Shown here: positions 46,174 through 58,772 of the stretch, piece after piece | Layout of the letters: each line of letters opens with the position of its first letter | Numbering within the stretch: the first letter of the stretch is position 1 | Assembly: GCA_040954595.2 (NCBI GenBank) | Contig: CM082593.2 | Coordinates: 7,440,001-7,504,000 of the forward strand | Source of the DNA: Balanoglossus misakiensis | Lineage: Eukaryota; Hemichordata | Direction: 5' to 3' | Length of the DNA stretch: 64,000 nt | Notes under the pieces: model-generated | Seen by the model: the letters and a program-made list of their open reading frames with translations, nothing else | Told to the model about the DNA's origin: nothing | Databases searched by the model: none | Translations under genes and position numbers: made by a program

Positions 46174-49100
46174 GATGTTATATTCTTCTGGTAATGTTCT
46201 TCCTACGTCCAGATTTCTCGAGGAGAGCTTGGATTTTGCGAGTATGGTTAAAGTTACTTGGTGATCGTTGACTATATATACGCTCCATCTTCGTGTAAAC
46301 TTGAGTGATGAGATAACGCAAAAAAGTTTAGGGAAAAATCGAAAATTCACAAGAGTTCATCTTGACCCTATGTGTTATCTTGGCCAGTTACATCACATTC
46401 TATATTTAGATTTCAAGTGTGTAAGGAAGGCCTTAGAATATCTCAATCAATCATGTGTATATAAAGCCCATTCATGTATTTGCCAGTCGTTATGCTTCCA
46501 AAAGACACACACCCATTTTATTCTTAGGGAAGATCTTAAATGTCCGTTCAAGAAAGCAATACTCAAACTGAATGCAATATAAAGCATGTTTGTTAACCTG
46601 TTCAGTGTTTGTGAAGGATTTCGAATACTATACACTACCGTTCCATTGCTGCGGGAAATAGCCCAAGTATTTGTATTGGTATATATTTCTCGTCACACAC
46701 TTCCGCAGGCCTTATCAATGATACGTCGTCATCTGTAGTTGTCACAAAGGTCAATTGGCTGATAGTGGAAACGTTTAACGTGGCTGGCTATTACCCGTGG
46801 ACACAGTCTCCTTGAAGTTTGCGCTGTAGTTAACATTTCAATAAAGATATATAAGTATAGGATCAGAAAAAATGTTTCCATGGACACCATACGAAACCAG
46901 TGGCTGAATCGAAGTCTGGTCTAGTCTAGCCACATAAGAGGACAGTATAGCTGTAACTTTTAGCCCTTTCTCAGTGTCAAGCTAGGTCGTTCGTTGATCG
47001 TAGAACTTGTGCTACTTCTGTTTAATCTTAAATGCATGATAGTATTCTGTTTGTCAGAACATGGTGTATATATGAAATTACCAGTGCTAAGGCTGACCTC
47101 AATGGCACGTACACACAAGCTGTGTCGACATGCTAATTACTACATAGTTCATCGTACTCAGTCTAGGGAGTCGAACAAACTTTGGTTTTGATGCACAGAA
47201 GAAAAAATACTCGTTTGTTTGTTGTGTTCAAAAATACAATACACAACAACAAACAATAAATCGTGCAAGGATAACACAGAAAAATGCGAAGACTTATTTC
47301 CACTGAGCATGCTCAAATGAATCCAGTTGCTGGGTATTTTATTTAAAAATAGAACTTCAAGTACAAGGTAAACAGACGTACTTTGTACATGCGAGATCAA
47401 GTGGTTTTGGAATTCGGTCGGGGCACGATTCGTATGTATTTTGAACTTGAGCTATTAATCATTGACCATAAACTTACTCTGTGTTTGGCTTCCGTGTGAT
47501 GGTGGAGTATTCCTTATATTATATAAGTCTATATTGTCTAAAATCTACCAATTTGTGTTTGAAGGACAAAGTTGCGTTACACAGGCAATAGGCTTACACC
47601 ATCTTTTTCCGTCTGCACTGATCACATGTAAAGACCACACGAACAAGGAATAGTTTGTACGAAAAAGGTTTATTTTTCCCAGAATTTTGAATTAAATACC
47701 CATGCGGACTCCACAAGCTACCTCAAAAGCAAGCTACAGCTTCCCTGTTGTTTTGTTTCCATGGAAATTTCAAACGTCACACGGAACTGCTCATCGCGGC
47801 AGTACGTGGGAGGAATCTCCAACGACGGAAGTTTTCACTCTTCACGCGTCGTGACTTTCCATAGCCGCTTTATTACAATAGAATGAGATCATCTCATTGT
47901 TCGACGATGCTTTCTGTTGTTATTAGTGGTTGCCTGGTGCCAGTACAGGGTTCCTTTGTAGTCGGTGCATTCCGAGAGCAGAATGGAAGATCAGTCATTC
48001 GAGAGAGCGCCTCCACCGACAGATCTCCACGCTCTGCAGCAAGACTGTGTAAATACTATGCGAATTAGCATAGTCGACCAAAGTACATGTAGTTGCTTAA
48101 AGAGCCGTCGAACGTCCTGTCTGATAATGTATTTGACAATTAATGATATTGGCGACCGACTTCAAGGACGTTTGCGGAATTATGATTACAGAGTTTGCTG
48201 TCAGGGTCCGAGACCAATCATAGTAGGCCTATAGAGGAGGTTTAGTTACCGCAAAATGTATGGTTTGATCCACATACCTCCGAGTATTAGAGACTGTGTC
48301 ATGTTATTCCACTATTTCGACGAATTCACAGAATTTCTGAGCTATGTAATTACATCAAAGCACAGTTACTCTGTGAACAAACTATCTGTGGTAATATGAC
48401 AAGCAGTAGTTTAGTTTCAAAGAAGCAGCGTTTCGTTCCCTCATCCGCAGTTGTTCGTCGAATCCGTGTTATTTGTGTACAAAAAGTAATCTCGCCCAAC
48501 CCTAGACATACATGTATATATCAATACACGTAATTCACTTGTCAAGAGTTAATCACACCATGAAAAGGCTTCCGTAAAGCTACCTATGATCTACGTAAGA
48601 GAATATTGCATAATGAGAATAATAAATTTAAAATGGCGTCCACTCAAACAGTGGAACGCCGCAGCGTAGCAACCGGTGACGGAGCCGGACTTCCGCCAAT
48701 AATATAGGAACTTGACAAGCCCATGTTTACATACATCGAAGTCCATTTATTAATCCCTTGATCTCGCATCACAACTTTCATGATTTGTTAGTTTGTTTGT
48801 TTTTCTTCCGCATATGCTCAATGTTCACACAGTAAAACAATATCAAAACACCATTAAAATGTCACCATTTAATATTAGTAGACACGACTACACATAACTT
48901 TTTGTAGTACTTAAAAAACAACTATGCCGAATTTTTTTTTTTCGTTGTAGCTTTCAGATCTTTTGTCAGCGATTTGTGTACACTAACATTTTGAAGATCT
49001 AATATTAGGAGTATAACATACAATTGTTCTCAAGCTTTATATCTGAACGACAACGTGCATTTTCTCTAGAAAACACATTTCGATTTTATTCAGCACAGTC

Positions 49101-49814
49101 ACAGACATACTGATATCTGTACGAATAACTGTTAACATTGTGAGTTTAAACGCCAATTTTTTTCTCCAGTCACGACATACAGATATATCCTTCATCAACT
49201 ACCTGTGGAATAACCGAGCCTACTACGTACCGATTTATCTGTCGTGTATCGCTGATAGGAGTGCCCCGACAATCTCAACCCAATGACCTTTCATGATAAG
49301 CGGACATTCAGTTGTACGCTAGTTAATAAAACCAGCGGAAGTACCTATCCGGATATACCCCATTTAATGGATTGATGAAAAAGACGGACTTCCTAGTGTT
49401 TGAAACGTTTCACGACCTTCTCCATTTTGACGAAGTCGTTCTCTTTCCCACACTTTTGCATGGTAAAAGTTTGAATGGGTTTTCAAAACAGCTACTAATT
49501 GGCCCGGCTTAACCCCATAGTGATATATAGCCCTGCCGTACCCAAACGCTCAGACGGAGGTTCAAAGTTTCCCCCAGGTATACAGGTATTCTAAAAATAG
49601 TCGTGATGTAACTGGTCGGAGATTTTTTATGGGGTGGAAGCTGTACCCAGCTTTCTGATTTTTCCCGAAAAACTTCGGCATTAGTTCATCATCCACTATG
49701 GTTGCAAACCGACATCGTCTATATAATCCACCGTCGAGTTCGTATGATAATAGACACCGCCATAAACGCAGAAAATAAACGTCATCCCGAGATTCGCCTG
49801 AAGAACATTCAAAC
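46174..49814. other. Spacer between divergent IL-17 copies D and E
   Basis: 3.6 kb between the head-to-head genes D (-) and E (+), so it holds both promoters. 47700-47885 resembles the upstream region of copy C (GACGGAAG, GTCGTGACTTTC, ACAATAGAA in order). A CpG-richer patch with CTTCCG motifs lies at about 48630-48715. No coding exon is recognised. Confidence 0.4.
47755..47768. promoter_or_regulatory. Degenerate X-box-like palindrome upstream of copy D
   Basis: GTTTCCATGGAAAT lies within sequence homologous to the copy C upstream region but 1.6 kb from the ATG, suggesting an insertion between them. Confidence 0.3.
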
Positions 49815-50745
49815 ATGGAATTTTTGTACCGATCATCAGTAAGTCATAATTACCGGCTAATGCTAAATGTTAACGCTTCTTGTGTTTTTGTGTGTGAGAG
49901 AGTGTGTTGTGGATTGGCCGGTTTAGTATGTTTCGGCCAATCTCAAACTCTGCGTTAAAATCTAGAACCTATAACAAGAATGTATGTCTTTCGTGGAAAA
50001 CACTGGAAAAGGGAATTAAGTTCATTCAGTTTTACTTGCCGTTAAATCAGCTATAGTTTCCAGAACAGGACCACTAACTTGTCAGAAACAGAATCATAAT
50101 TGAGCTGGCAATATAGTTTAATGCATCTGTGACAGTCTATTTTGTCTCAAATACCGAAGACATCTTCTGTTTTGATTGTTAGCGTCATGAGGATAGGTTT
50201 ATATCTTTTAACATTTACACAAGTCACCTCATTATTAACAAAAAGAATTGTTCTGTCTACAGGTTGCAGCTATCTTCCTCATTTCTGTTATCGACAGTAT
50301 CCATGGTAACCCAATCAACTGCCAACAGCCGAGCGAGGATGCTTTACAAGAGCAGCTGAACCAGTACACGCCAAATGTTCTTTCGTATGCCACCACTCCT
50401 GGGTCCTACAGCCCGCCCTCATCGACCACCTGCCCAATTTCGTATGGTTCAGGCGCCCCCTTGGAAATCAGATCGACCTGCCCTTACTACCACGTTGAAA
50501 ACACAGACACCGACCGCTACCCACAAACCCTGGTTGAAGCCGAGTGCTACGATTGTCCGAACTGCATCACGGATCTCCTGGAAAGCAGCGACCACCATCC
50601 AATATGGCGGTGTGAGAAGATAACCACGGCTGACCTGACAGTCTTAGTGAAAACCAGCGCTTGTGACTCTGACGGGTTTTATGTCTACGAACCGACCACA
50701 GTGAAGCTGGCAGTGGCTTGTACTTGCGGGAGAGAAAGAGTTTAA
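49815..50745 (+). CDS. IL-17-type secreted cytokine, copy E (inverted)
   Basis: Exon 1 49815-49838 (MEFLYRSS, donor GTAAGT), exon 2 50263-50745, intron 424 bp, 168 aa. Signal segment VAAIFLISVIDSIHG; mature domain as in the other copies with the full cysteine set and the closing GRERV. It is the only copy on the + strand and lies only 0.7 kb from the satellite array. Gln37 of copies B-D is Glu here. No perfect kappaB site was found upstream; the nearest partial match is GGGGGAAACTTT on the - strand about 245 bp upstream. Confidence 0.87.
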
Positions 50746-51104
50746 ATGTAATGGCGGCATTTGTCGGTATAGTAAACACATACAAAATAATTAATACATT
50801 CTGTACGGTAAGGCGATCGGGTACTTAAAAAAAAACTAGCGTCTCACTAATTCATATTTGGTCAGTATATGTTTTCTTTGTATCTAGAAAACGATAACAT
50901 CCCAAATGTTTGTACTTATTTATTATTTATGAATTTATTTAAAATTATTGTGTTTGAAAAACTACACAAACAAAACATTTACAACATTGTACAATTATTT
51001 ATTTATTTATAAAATGTAATGTTCGTAGGTAGAATCGCATTTTGATGTCGAAATTAAGTTTTTTATGTATTAAGTTTTTAGAAATATTAATATTGTTATT
51101 TTGT

Positions 51105-51240
51105 CAATCCACGCGCAAGTATTGCGTAAATATTGCCATTTGATTCTAGCCGAATGACATTTACTGGTTAAACCAAAAAAGTGTTCGTCCAGGGTCATGG
51201 AGTGTCAGTTACGTTTTAGTGACATTTATGTCAGTTTTAA
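51105..51240 (+). other. Structured non-coding element downstream of IL-17 copy E
   Basis: GCGCAAGTATTGCGT (51113-51127), a partial outer pair (ATGACA near 51154, GGTCAT at 51193) and GTTAC/GTGAC (51208, 51219). It is weaker than in B-D, but in the same order relative to the gene strand. Confidence 0.4.
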
Positions 51241-54200
51241 AAACTCAATTTGCAGTTACACTCTTTGAGAGCTTTCCGATAAGTGTTAAGAAGTTTATAT
51301 TTTTTGAAACCATTTCTAGTGAAATACATTATGAACTTGTTTTTATTTAAATAAACTTAAGAAAAGATACTATACCTATTGAAAATTTTTGTTCATTTTA
51401 TTAAGATTACGTCATATGACAAAAGTTATGGCTGATGAAAATTGGCAAAAATGACAAATTCTCGACTAAGCGAATTTTGATGATTTTGTCATTTTGGGCT
51501 ATTTTTCATGGGTTATAGCTCATGAAAATTGTCAAAAATGATAAATTACCGACTTTGCGAACTTTGGTGATTTTGTCTTTTTGGGATATTTTTCATAGGT
51601 TATTGCTCATGAAAATTGTTAAAAAAAACAACAACAAAATCTTGACCTTTCGAACTTTGGTAATTTTGTCATTTTGGGCTATTTTTCTTGGGTTATAGCT
51701 CATGAAAATTGTCAAAAATGACAATTTTTGACTTTGGGAATTATCAAAATTTCTTCATTTTTGGCGAAAAACCATGGGTTATAGCCCATGAAAATCATCA
51801 AAAAATGTCAATTTTTCGACTTTGGGAATTATCAAATTTTCTTTATTTTTGGCGAAAAACCATGGGTTATAGCCCATGAAAATCATCAAAAAATGACAAT
51901 TTTTCGACTTTGGGAATTATCAAAATTTCTTCATTTTTGGCGAAAAACCATGGGTTAGAGCCAATGAAAATCATCAAAAAATAACAATTTTTCGACTTTG
52001 GGAAGTATCAAAATTTCTTCATTTTCGGCGAAAAACCATGGGTTATAGCTCATGAAAATCATCAAAAAATGACAATTTTTCGACTTTGGGAAGTATCAAA
52101 ATTTCTTCATTTTCGGCGAAAAACCATGGGTTATAGCCCATGAAAATCATCAAAAAATGACAATTTTTCGACTTTGGGAATTATCAAATTTTCTTTATTT
52201 TTGGCGAAAAACCATGGGTTATAGCCCATGAAAATCATCAAAAAATGACAATTTTTCGACTTTGGGAAGTATCAAAATTTCTTCATTTTCGGCGAAAAAC
52301 CATGGGTTATAGCCCATGAAAATCATCAAAAAATGACAATTTTTCGACTTTGGGAAGTATCAAAATTTCTTCATTTTCGGCGAAAAACCATGGGTTATAG
52401 CCCATGAAAATCATCAAAAAATGACAATTTTTCGACTTTGGGAAGTATCAAAATTTCTTCATTTTCGGCGAAAAACCATGGATTATAGCCCATGAAAATC
52501 ATCAAAAAATGACAATTTTTCGACTTTGGGAAGTATCAAAATTTCTTCATTTTTGGCGAAAAACCATGGGTTATAGCCCATGAAAATCATCAAAAAATGA
52601 CAATTTTTCGACTTTGGGAATTATCAAAATTTCTTCATTTTCGGCGAAAAACCATGGATTATAGCCCATGAAAATCATCAAAAAATGACAATTTTTCGAC
52701 TTTGGGAAGTATCAAAATTTCTTCATTTTTGGCGAAAAACCATGGGTTATAGCCCATGAAAATCATCAAAAAATGTCAATTTTTCGACTTTGGGAAGTAT
52801 CAAAATTTCTTCATTTTTGGCGAAAAACCATGGGTTATAGCCCATGAAAATCATCAAAAAATGTCAATTTTTCGAATTTGGCAATTATCAAAATTTCTTC
52901 ATTTTTGGCGAAAAACCATGGGTTATAGCCCATGAAAATCATCAAAAAATGTCAATTTTTCGACTTTTGGAATTATCAAAATTTCTTCATTTTCGGCGAA
53001 AAACCATGGGTTATAGCCCATGAAAATCATCAAAAAATGTCCATTTTTCGACTTTGGGAATTATCAAAATTTCTTCATTTTCGGCGAAAAACCATGGGTT
53101 ATAGCCCATGAAAATCATCAAAAATGACAATTTTTCGACTTTGGGAAGTATCAAAATTTCTTCATTTTTGGCGAAAAACCATGGGTTATAGCCCATGAAA
53201 ATCATCAAAAAATGACAATTTTTCGACTTTGGGAAGTATCAAAATTTCTTCATTTTCGGCGAAAAACCATGGGTTATAGCCCATGAAAATCATCAAAAAA
53301 TGACAATTTTTCGACTTTGGGAAGTATCAAAATTTCTTCATTTTTGGCGAAAAACCATGGGTTATAGCCCATGAAAATCATCAAAAAATGACAATTTTTC
53401 GACTTTGGGAATTATCAAATTTTCTTTATTTTTGGCGAAAAACCATTGGTTATAGCCCATGAAAATCATCAAAAAATGACAATTTTTCGACTTTGGGAAT
53501 TATCAAAATTTCTTCATTTTTGGCGAAAAACCATGGGTTAGAGCCAATGAAAATCATCAAAAAATGACAATTTTTCGACTTTGGGAAGTATCAAAATTTC
53601 TTCATTTTCGGCGAAAAACCATGGGTTATAGCTCATGAAAATCATCAAAAAATGACAATTTTTCGACTTTGGGAAGTATCAAAATTTCTTCATTTTCGGC
53701 GAAAAACCATGGGTTATAGCCCATGAAAATCATCAAAAAAATGACAATTTTTCGACTTTGGGAATTATCAAATTTTCTTTATTTTTGGCGAAAAACCATG
53801 GGTTATAGCCCATGAAAATCATCAAAAAATGACAATTTTTCGACTTTGGGAAGTATCAAAATTTCTTCATTTTCGGCGAAAAACCATGGGTTATAGCCCA
53901 TGAAAATCATCAAAAAAAAACAATTTTTCGACTTTGGGAAGTATCAAAATTTCTTCATTTTCGGCGAAAAACCATGGGTTATAGCCCATGAAAATCATCA
54001 AAAAATGACAATTTTTCGACTTTGGGAAGTATCAAAATTTCTTCATTTTCGGCGAAAAACCATGGATTATAGCCCATGAAAATCATCAAAAAATGACAAT
54101 TTTTCGACTTTGGGAAGTATCAAAATTTCTTCATTTTTGGCGAAAAACCATGGGTTATAGCCCATGAAAATCATCAAAAAATGTCAATTTTTCGACTTTG

Positions 54201-54720
54201 GGAAGTATCAAAATTTCTTCATTTTTGGCGAAAAACCATGGGTTATAGCCCATGAAAATCATCAAAAAATGTCAATTTTTCGACTTTGGGAATTATCAAA
54301 ATTTCTTCATTTTTGGCGAAAAACCATGGGTTATAGCCCATGAAAATCATCAAAAAATGTCAATTTTTCGACTTTGGGAAGTATGAAAATTTCTTCGTTT
54401 TTGGCGAAAAACCATGGGTTATAGCCCATGAAAATCATCAAAAAATGACAATTTTTCGACTTCGGGAAGTATCAAAATTTCTTCGTTTTTGGCGAAAAAC
54501 CATGGGTTATAGCCCATGAAAATCATCAAAAAATGACAATTTTTCGACTTTGTGAAGTATCAAAATTTCTTCATTTTTGGCGAAAAACCATGGGTTATAG
54601 CCCATGAAAATCATCAAAAAATGACAATTTTTCGACTTTGGGAATTATCAAAATTTCTTCATTTTCGGCGAAAAACCATGGGTTATAGCCCATGAAAATC
54701 ATCAAAAAATGACAATTTTT

Positions 54721-55036
54721 CGCCAAAAATGAAGAAATTTTGATACTTCCCAAAGTCGAAAAATTGTCATTTTTTGATGATTTTCATGGGCTATAACCCA
54801 TGGTTTTTCGCCAAAAATGAAGAAATTTTGATACTTCCCAAAGTCGAAAAATTGTCATTTTTTGATGATTTTCATGGGCTATAACCCATGGTTTTACGCC
54901 AAAAATGAAGAAATTTTGATACTTCCCAAAGTCGAAAAATTGTCATTTTTTGATGATTTTCATGGGCTATAACCCATGGTTTTTCACCAAAAATGAAGAA
55001 ATTTTGATACTTCCCAAAGTCGAAAAATTGTCATTT
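54721..55036 (-). repeat. Inverted satellite block 1
   Basis: About 3.6 monomers in reverse orientation, starting after AATTTTTCG and ending at TCATTTTTGGCG. It starts 591 bp before a TTAGAGCCAATG variant monomer. Confidence 0.9.
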
Positions 55037-56412
55037 TTGGCGAAAAACCATGGGTTATAGCCCATGAAAATCATCAAAAAATGTCAATTTTTCGACTTTG
55101 GGAAGTATCAAAATTTCTTCATTTTTGGCGAAAAACCATGGGTTATAGCCCATGAAAATCATCAAAAAATGACAATTTTTCGACTTTGGGAATTATCAAA
55201 TTTTCTTTATTTTTGGCGAAAAACCATGGGTTATAGCCCATGAAAATCATCAAAAAATGACAATTTTTCGACTTTGGGAATTATCAAAATTTCTTCATTT
55301 TTGGCGAAAAACCATGGGTTAGAGCCAATGAAAATCATCAAAAAATAACAATTTTTCGACTTTGGGAAGTATCAAAATTTCTTCATTTTCGGCGAAAAAC
55401 CATGGGTTATAGCTAATGAAAATCATCAAAAAATGACAATTTTTCGACTTTGGGAAGTATCAAAGTTTCTTCATTTTCGGCGAAAAACCATGGGTTATAG
55501 CCCATGAAAATCATCAAAAAATGACAATTTTTCGACTTTGGGAATTATCAAATTTTCTTTATTTTTGGCGAAAAACCATGGGTTATAGCCCATGAAAATC
55601 ATCAAAAAATGACAATTTTTCGACTTTGGGAAGTATCAAAATTTCTTCATTTTCGGCGAAAAACCATGGGTTATAGCCCATGAAAATCATCAAAAAATGA
55701 CAATTTTTCGACTTTGGGAAGTATCAAAATTTCTTCATTTTCGGCGAAAAACCATGGATTATAGCCCATGAAAATCATCAAAAAATGACAATTTTTCGAC
55801 TTTGGGAAGTATCAAAATTTCTTCATTTTCGGCGAAAAACCATGGATTATAGCCCATGAAAATCATCAAAAAATGACAATTTTTCGACTTTGGGAAGTAT
55901 CAAAATTTCTTCATTTTTGGCGAAAAACCATGGGTTATAGCCCATGAAAATCATCAAAAAATGTCAATTTTTCGACTTTGGGAATTATCAAAATTTCTTC
56001 ATTTTTGGCGAAAAACCATGGGTTATAGCCCATGAAAATCATCAAAAAATGTCAATTTTTCGACTTTGGGATGTATGAAAATTTCTTCGTTTTTGGCGAA
56101 AAACCATGGGTTATAGCCCATGAAAATCATCAAAAAATGACAATTTTTCGACTTCGGGAAGTATCAAAATTTCTTCGTTTTTGGCGAAAAACCATGGGTT
56201 ATAGCCCATGAAAATCATCAAAAAATGACAATTTTTCGACTTTGTGAAGTATCAAAATTTCTTCATTTTTGGCGAAAAACCATGGGTTATAGCCCATGAA
56301 AATCATCAAAAAATGACAATTTTTCGACTTTGGGAATTATCAAAATTTCTTCATTTTCGGCGAAAAACCATGGGTTATAGCCCATGAAAATCATCAAAAA
56401 ATGACAATTTTT

Positions 56413-56728
56413 CGCCAAAAATGAAGAAATTTTGATACTTCCCAAAGTCGAAAAATTGCCATTTTTTGATGATTTTCATGGGCTATAACCCATGGTTTTT
56501 CGCCAAAAATGAAGAAATTTTGATACTTCCCAAAGTCGAAAAATTGTCATTTTTTGATGATTTTCATGGGCTATAACCCATGGTTTTTCGCCAAAAATGA
56601 AGAAATTTTGATACTTCCCAAAGTCGAAAAATTGTCATTTTTTGATGATTTTCATGGGCTATAACCCATGGTTTTTCACCAAAAATGAAGAAATTTTGAT
56701 ACTTCCCAAAGTCGAAAAATTGTCATTT
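56413..56728 (-). repeat. Inverted satellite block 2
   Basis: Same junctions as block 1, 1692 bp downstream. It carries AATTGCCATTTTTTG where blocks 1 and 3 have AATTGTC. Confidence 0.9.
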
Positions 56729-58456
56729 TTGGCGAAAAACCATGGGTTATAGCCCATGAAAATCATCAAAAAATGTCAATTTTTCGACTTTGGGAAGTAT
56801 CAAAATTTCTTCATTTTTGGCGAAAAACCATGGGTTATAGCCCATGAAAATCATCAAAAAATGACAATTTTTCGACTTTGGGAATTATCAAATTTTCTTT
56901 ATTTTTGGCGAAAAACCATGGGTTATAGCCCATGAAAATCATCAAAAAATGACAATTTTTCGACTTTGGGAATTATCAAAATTTCTTCATTTTTGGCGAA
57001 AAACCATGGGTTAGAGCCAATGAAAATCATCAAAAAATAACAATTTTTCGACTTTGGGAAGTATCAAAATTTCTTCATTTTCGGCGAAAAACCATGGGTT
57101 ATAGCTCATGAAAATCATCAAAAAATGACAATTTTTCGACTTTGGGAAGTATCAAAGTTTCTTCATTTTCGGCGAAAAACCATGGGTTATAGCCCATGAA
57201 AATCATCAAAAAATGACAATTTTTCGACTTTGGGAATTATCAAATTTTCTTTATTTTTGGCGAAAAACCATGGGTTATAGCCCATGAAAATCATCAAAAA
57301 ATGACAATTTTTCGACTTTGGGAAGTATCAAAATTTCTTCATTTTCGGCGAAAAACCATGGGTTATAGCCCATGAAAATCATCAAAAAATGACAATTTTT
57401 CGACTTTGGGAAGTATCAAAATTTCTTCATTTTCGGCGAAAAACCATGGATTATAGCCCATGAAAATCATCAAAAAATGTCAATTTTTCGACTTTGGGAA
57501 TTATCAAAATTTCTTCATTTTTGGCGAAAAACCATGGGTTATAGCCCATGAAAATCATCAAAAAATGACAATTTTTCGACTTTGGGAAGTATCAAAATTT
57601 CTTCATTTTCGGCGAAAAACCATGGGTTATAGCCCATGAAAATCATCAAAAAAAAACAATTTTTTGACTTTGGGAAGTATCAAAATTTCTTCATTTTCGG
57701 CGAAAAACCATGGGTTATAGCCCATGAAAATCATCAAAAAATGACAATTTTTCGACTTTGGGAAGTATCAAAATTTCTTCATTTTCGGCGAAAAACCATG
57801 GATTATAGCCCATGAAAATCATCAAAAAATGACAATTTTTCGACTTTGGGAAGTATCAAAATTTCTTCATTTTTGGCGAAAAACCATGGGTTATAGCCCA
57901 TGAAAATCATCAAAAAATGTCAATTTTTCGACTTTGGGAAGTATCAAAATTTCTTCATTTTTGGCGAAAAACCATGGGTTATAGCCCATGAAAATCATCA
58001 AAAAATGTCAATTTTTCGACTTTGGGAATTATCAAAATTTCTTCATTTTTGGCGAAAAACCATGGGTTATAGCCCATGAAAATCATCAAAAAATGTCAAT
58101 TTTTCGACTTTGGGAAGTATGAAAATTTCTTCGTTTTTGGCGAAAAACCATGGGTTATAGCCCATGAAAATCATCAAAAAATGACAATTTTTCGACTTCG
58201 GGAAGTATCAAAATTTCTTCGTTTTTGGCGAAAAACCATGGGTTATAGCCCATGAAAATCATCAAAAAATGACAATTTTTCGACTTTGTGAAGTATCAAA
58301 ATTTCTTCATTTTTGGCGAAAAACCATGGGTTATAGCCCATGAAAATCATCAAAAAATGACAATTTTTCGACTTTGGGAATTATCAAAATTTCTTCATTT
58401 TCGGCGAAAAACCATGGGTTATAGCCCATGAAAATCATCAAAAAATGACAATTTTT

Positions 58457-58772
58457 CGCCAAAAATGAAGAAATTTTGATACTTCCCAAAGTCGAAAAAT
58501 TGTCATTTTTTGATGATTTTCATGGGCTATAACCCATGGTTTTTCGCCAAAAATGAAGAAATTTTGATACTTCCCAAAGTCGAAAAATTGTCATTTTTTG
58601 ATGATTTTCATGGGCTATAACCCATGGTTTTTCGCCAAAAATGAAGAAATTTTGATACTTCCCAAATTCGAAAAATTGTCATTTTTTGATGATTTTCATG
58701 GGCTATAACCCATGGTTTTTCACCAAAAATGAAGAAATTTTGATACTTCCCAAAGTCGAAAAATTGTCATTT
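58457..58772 (-). repeat. Inverted satellite block 3
   Basis: Same junctions, 2044 bp after block 2 and 3736 bp after block 1. It shares AATTGTC with block 1. Confidence 0.9.
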
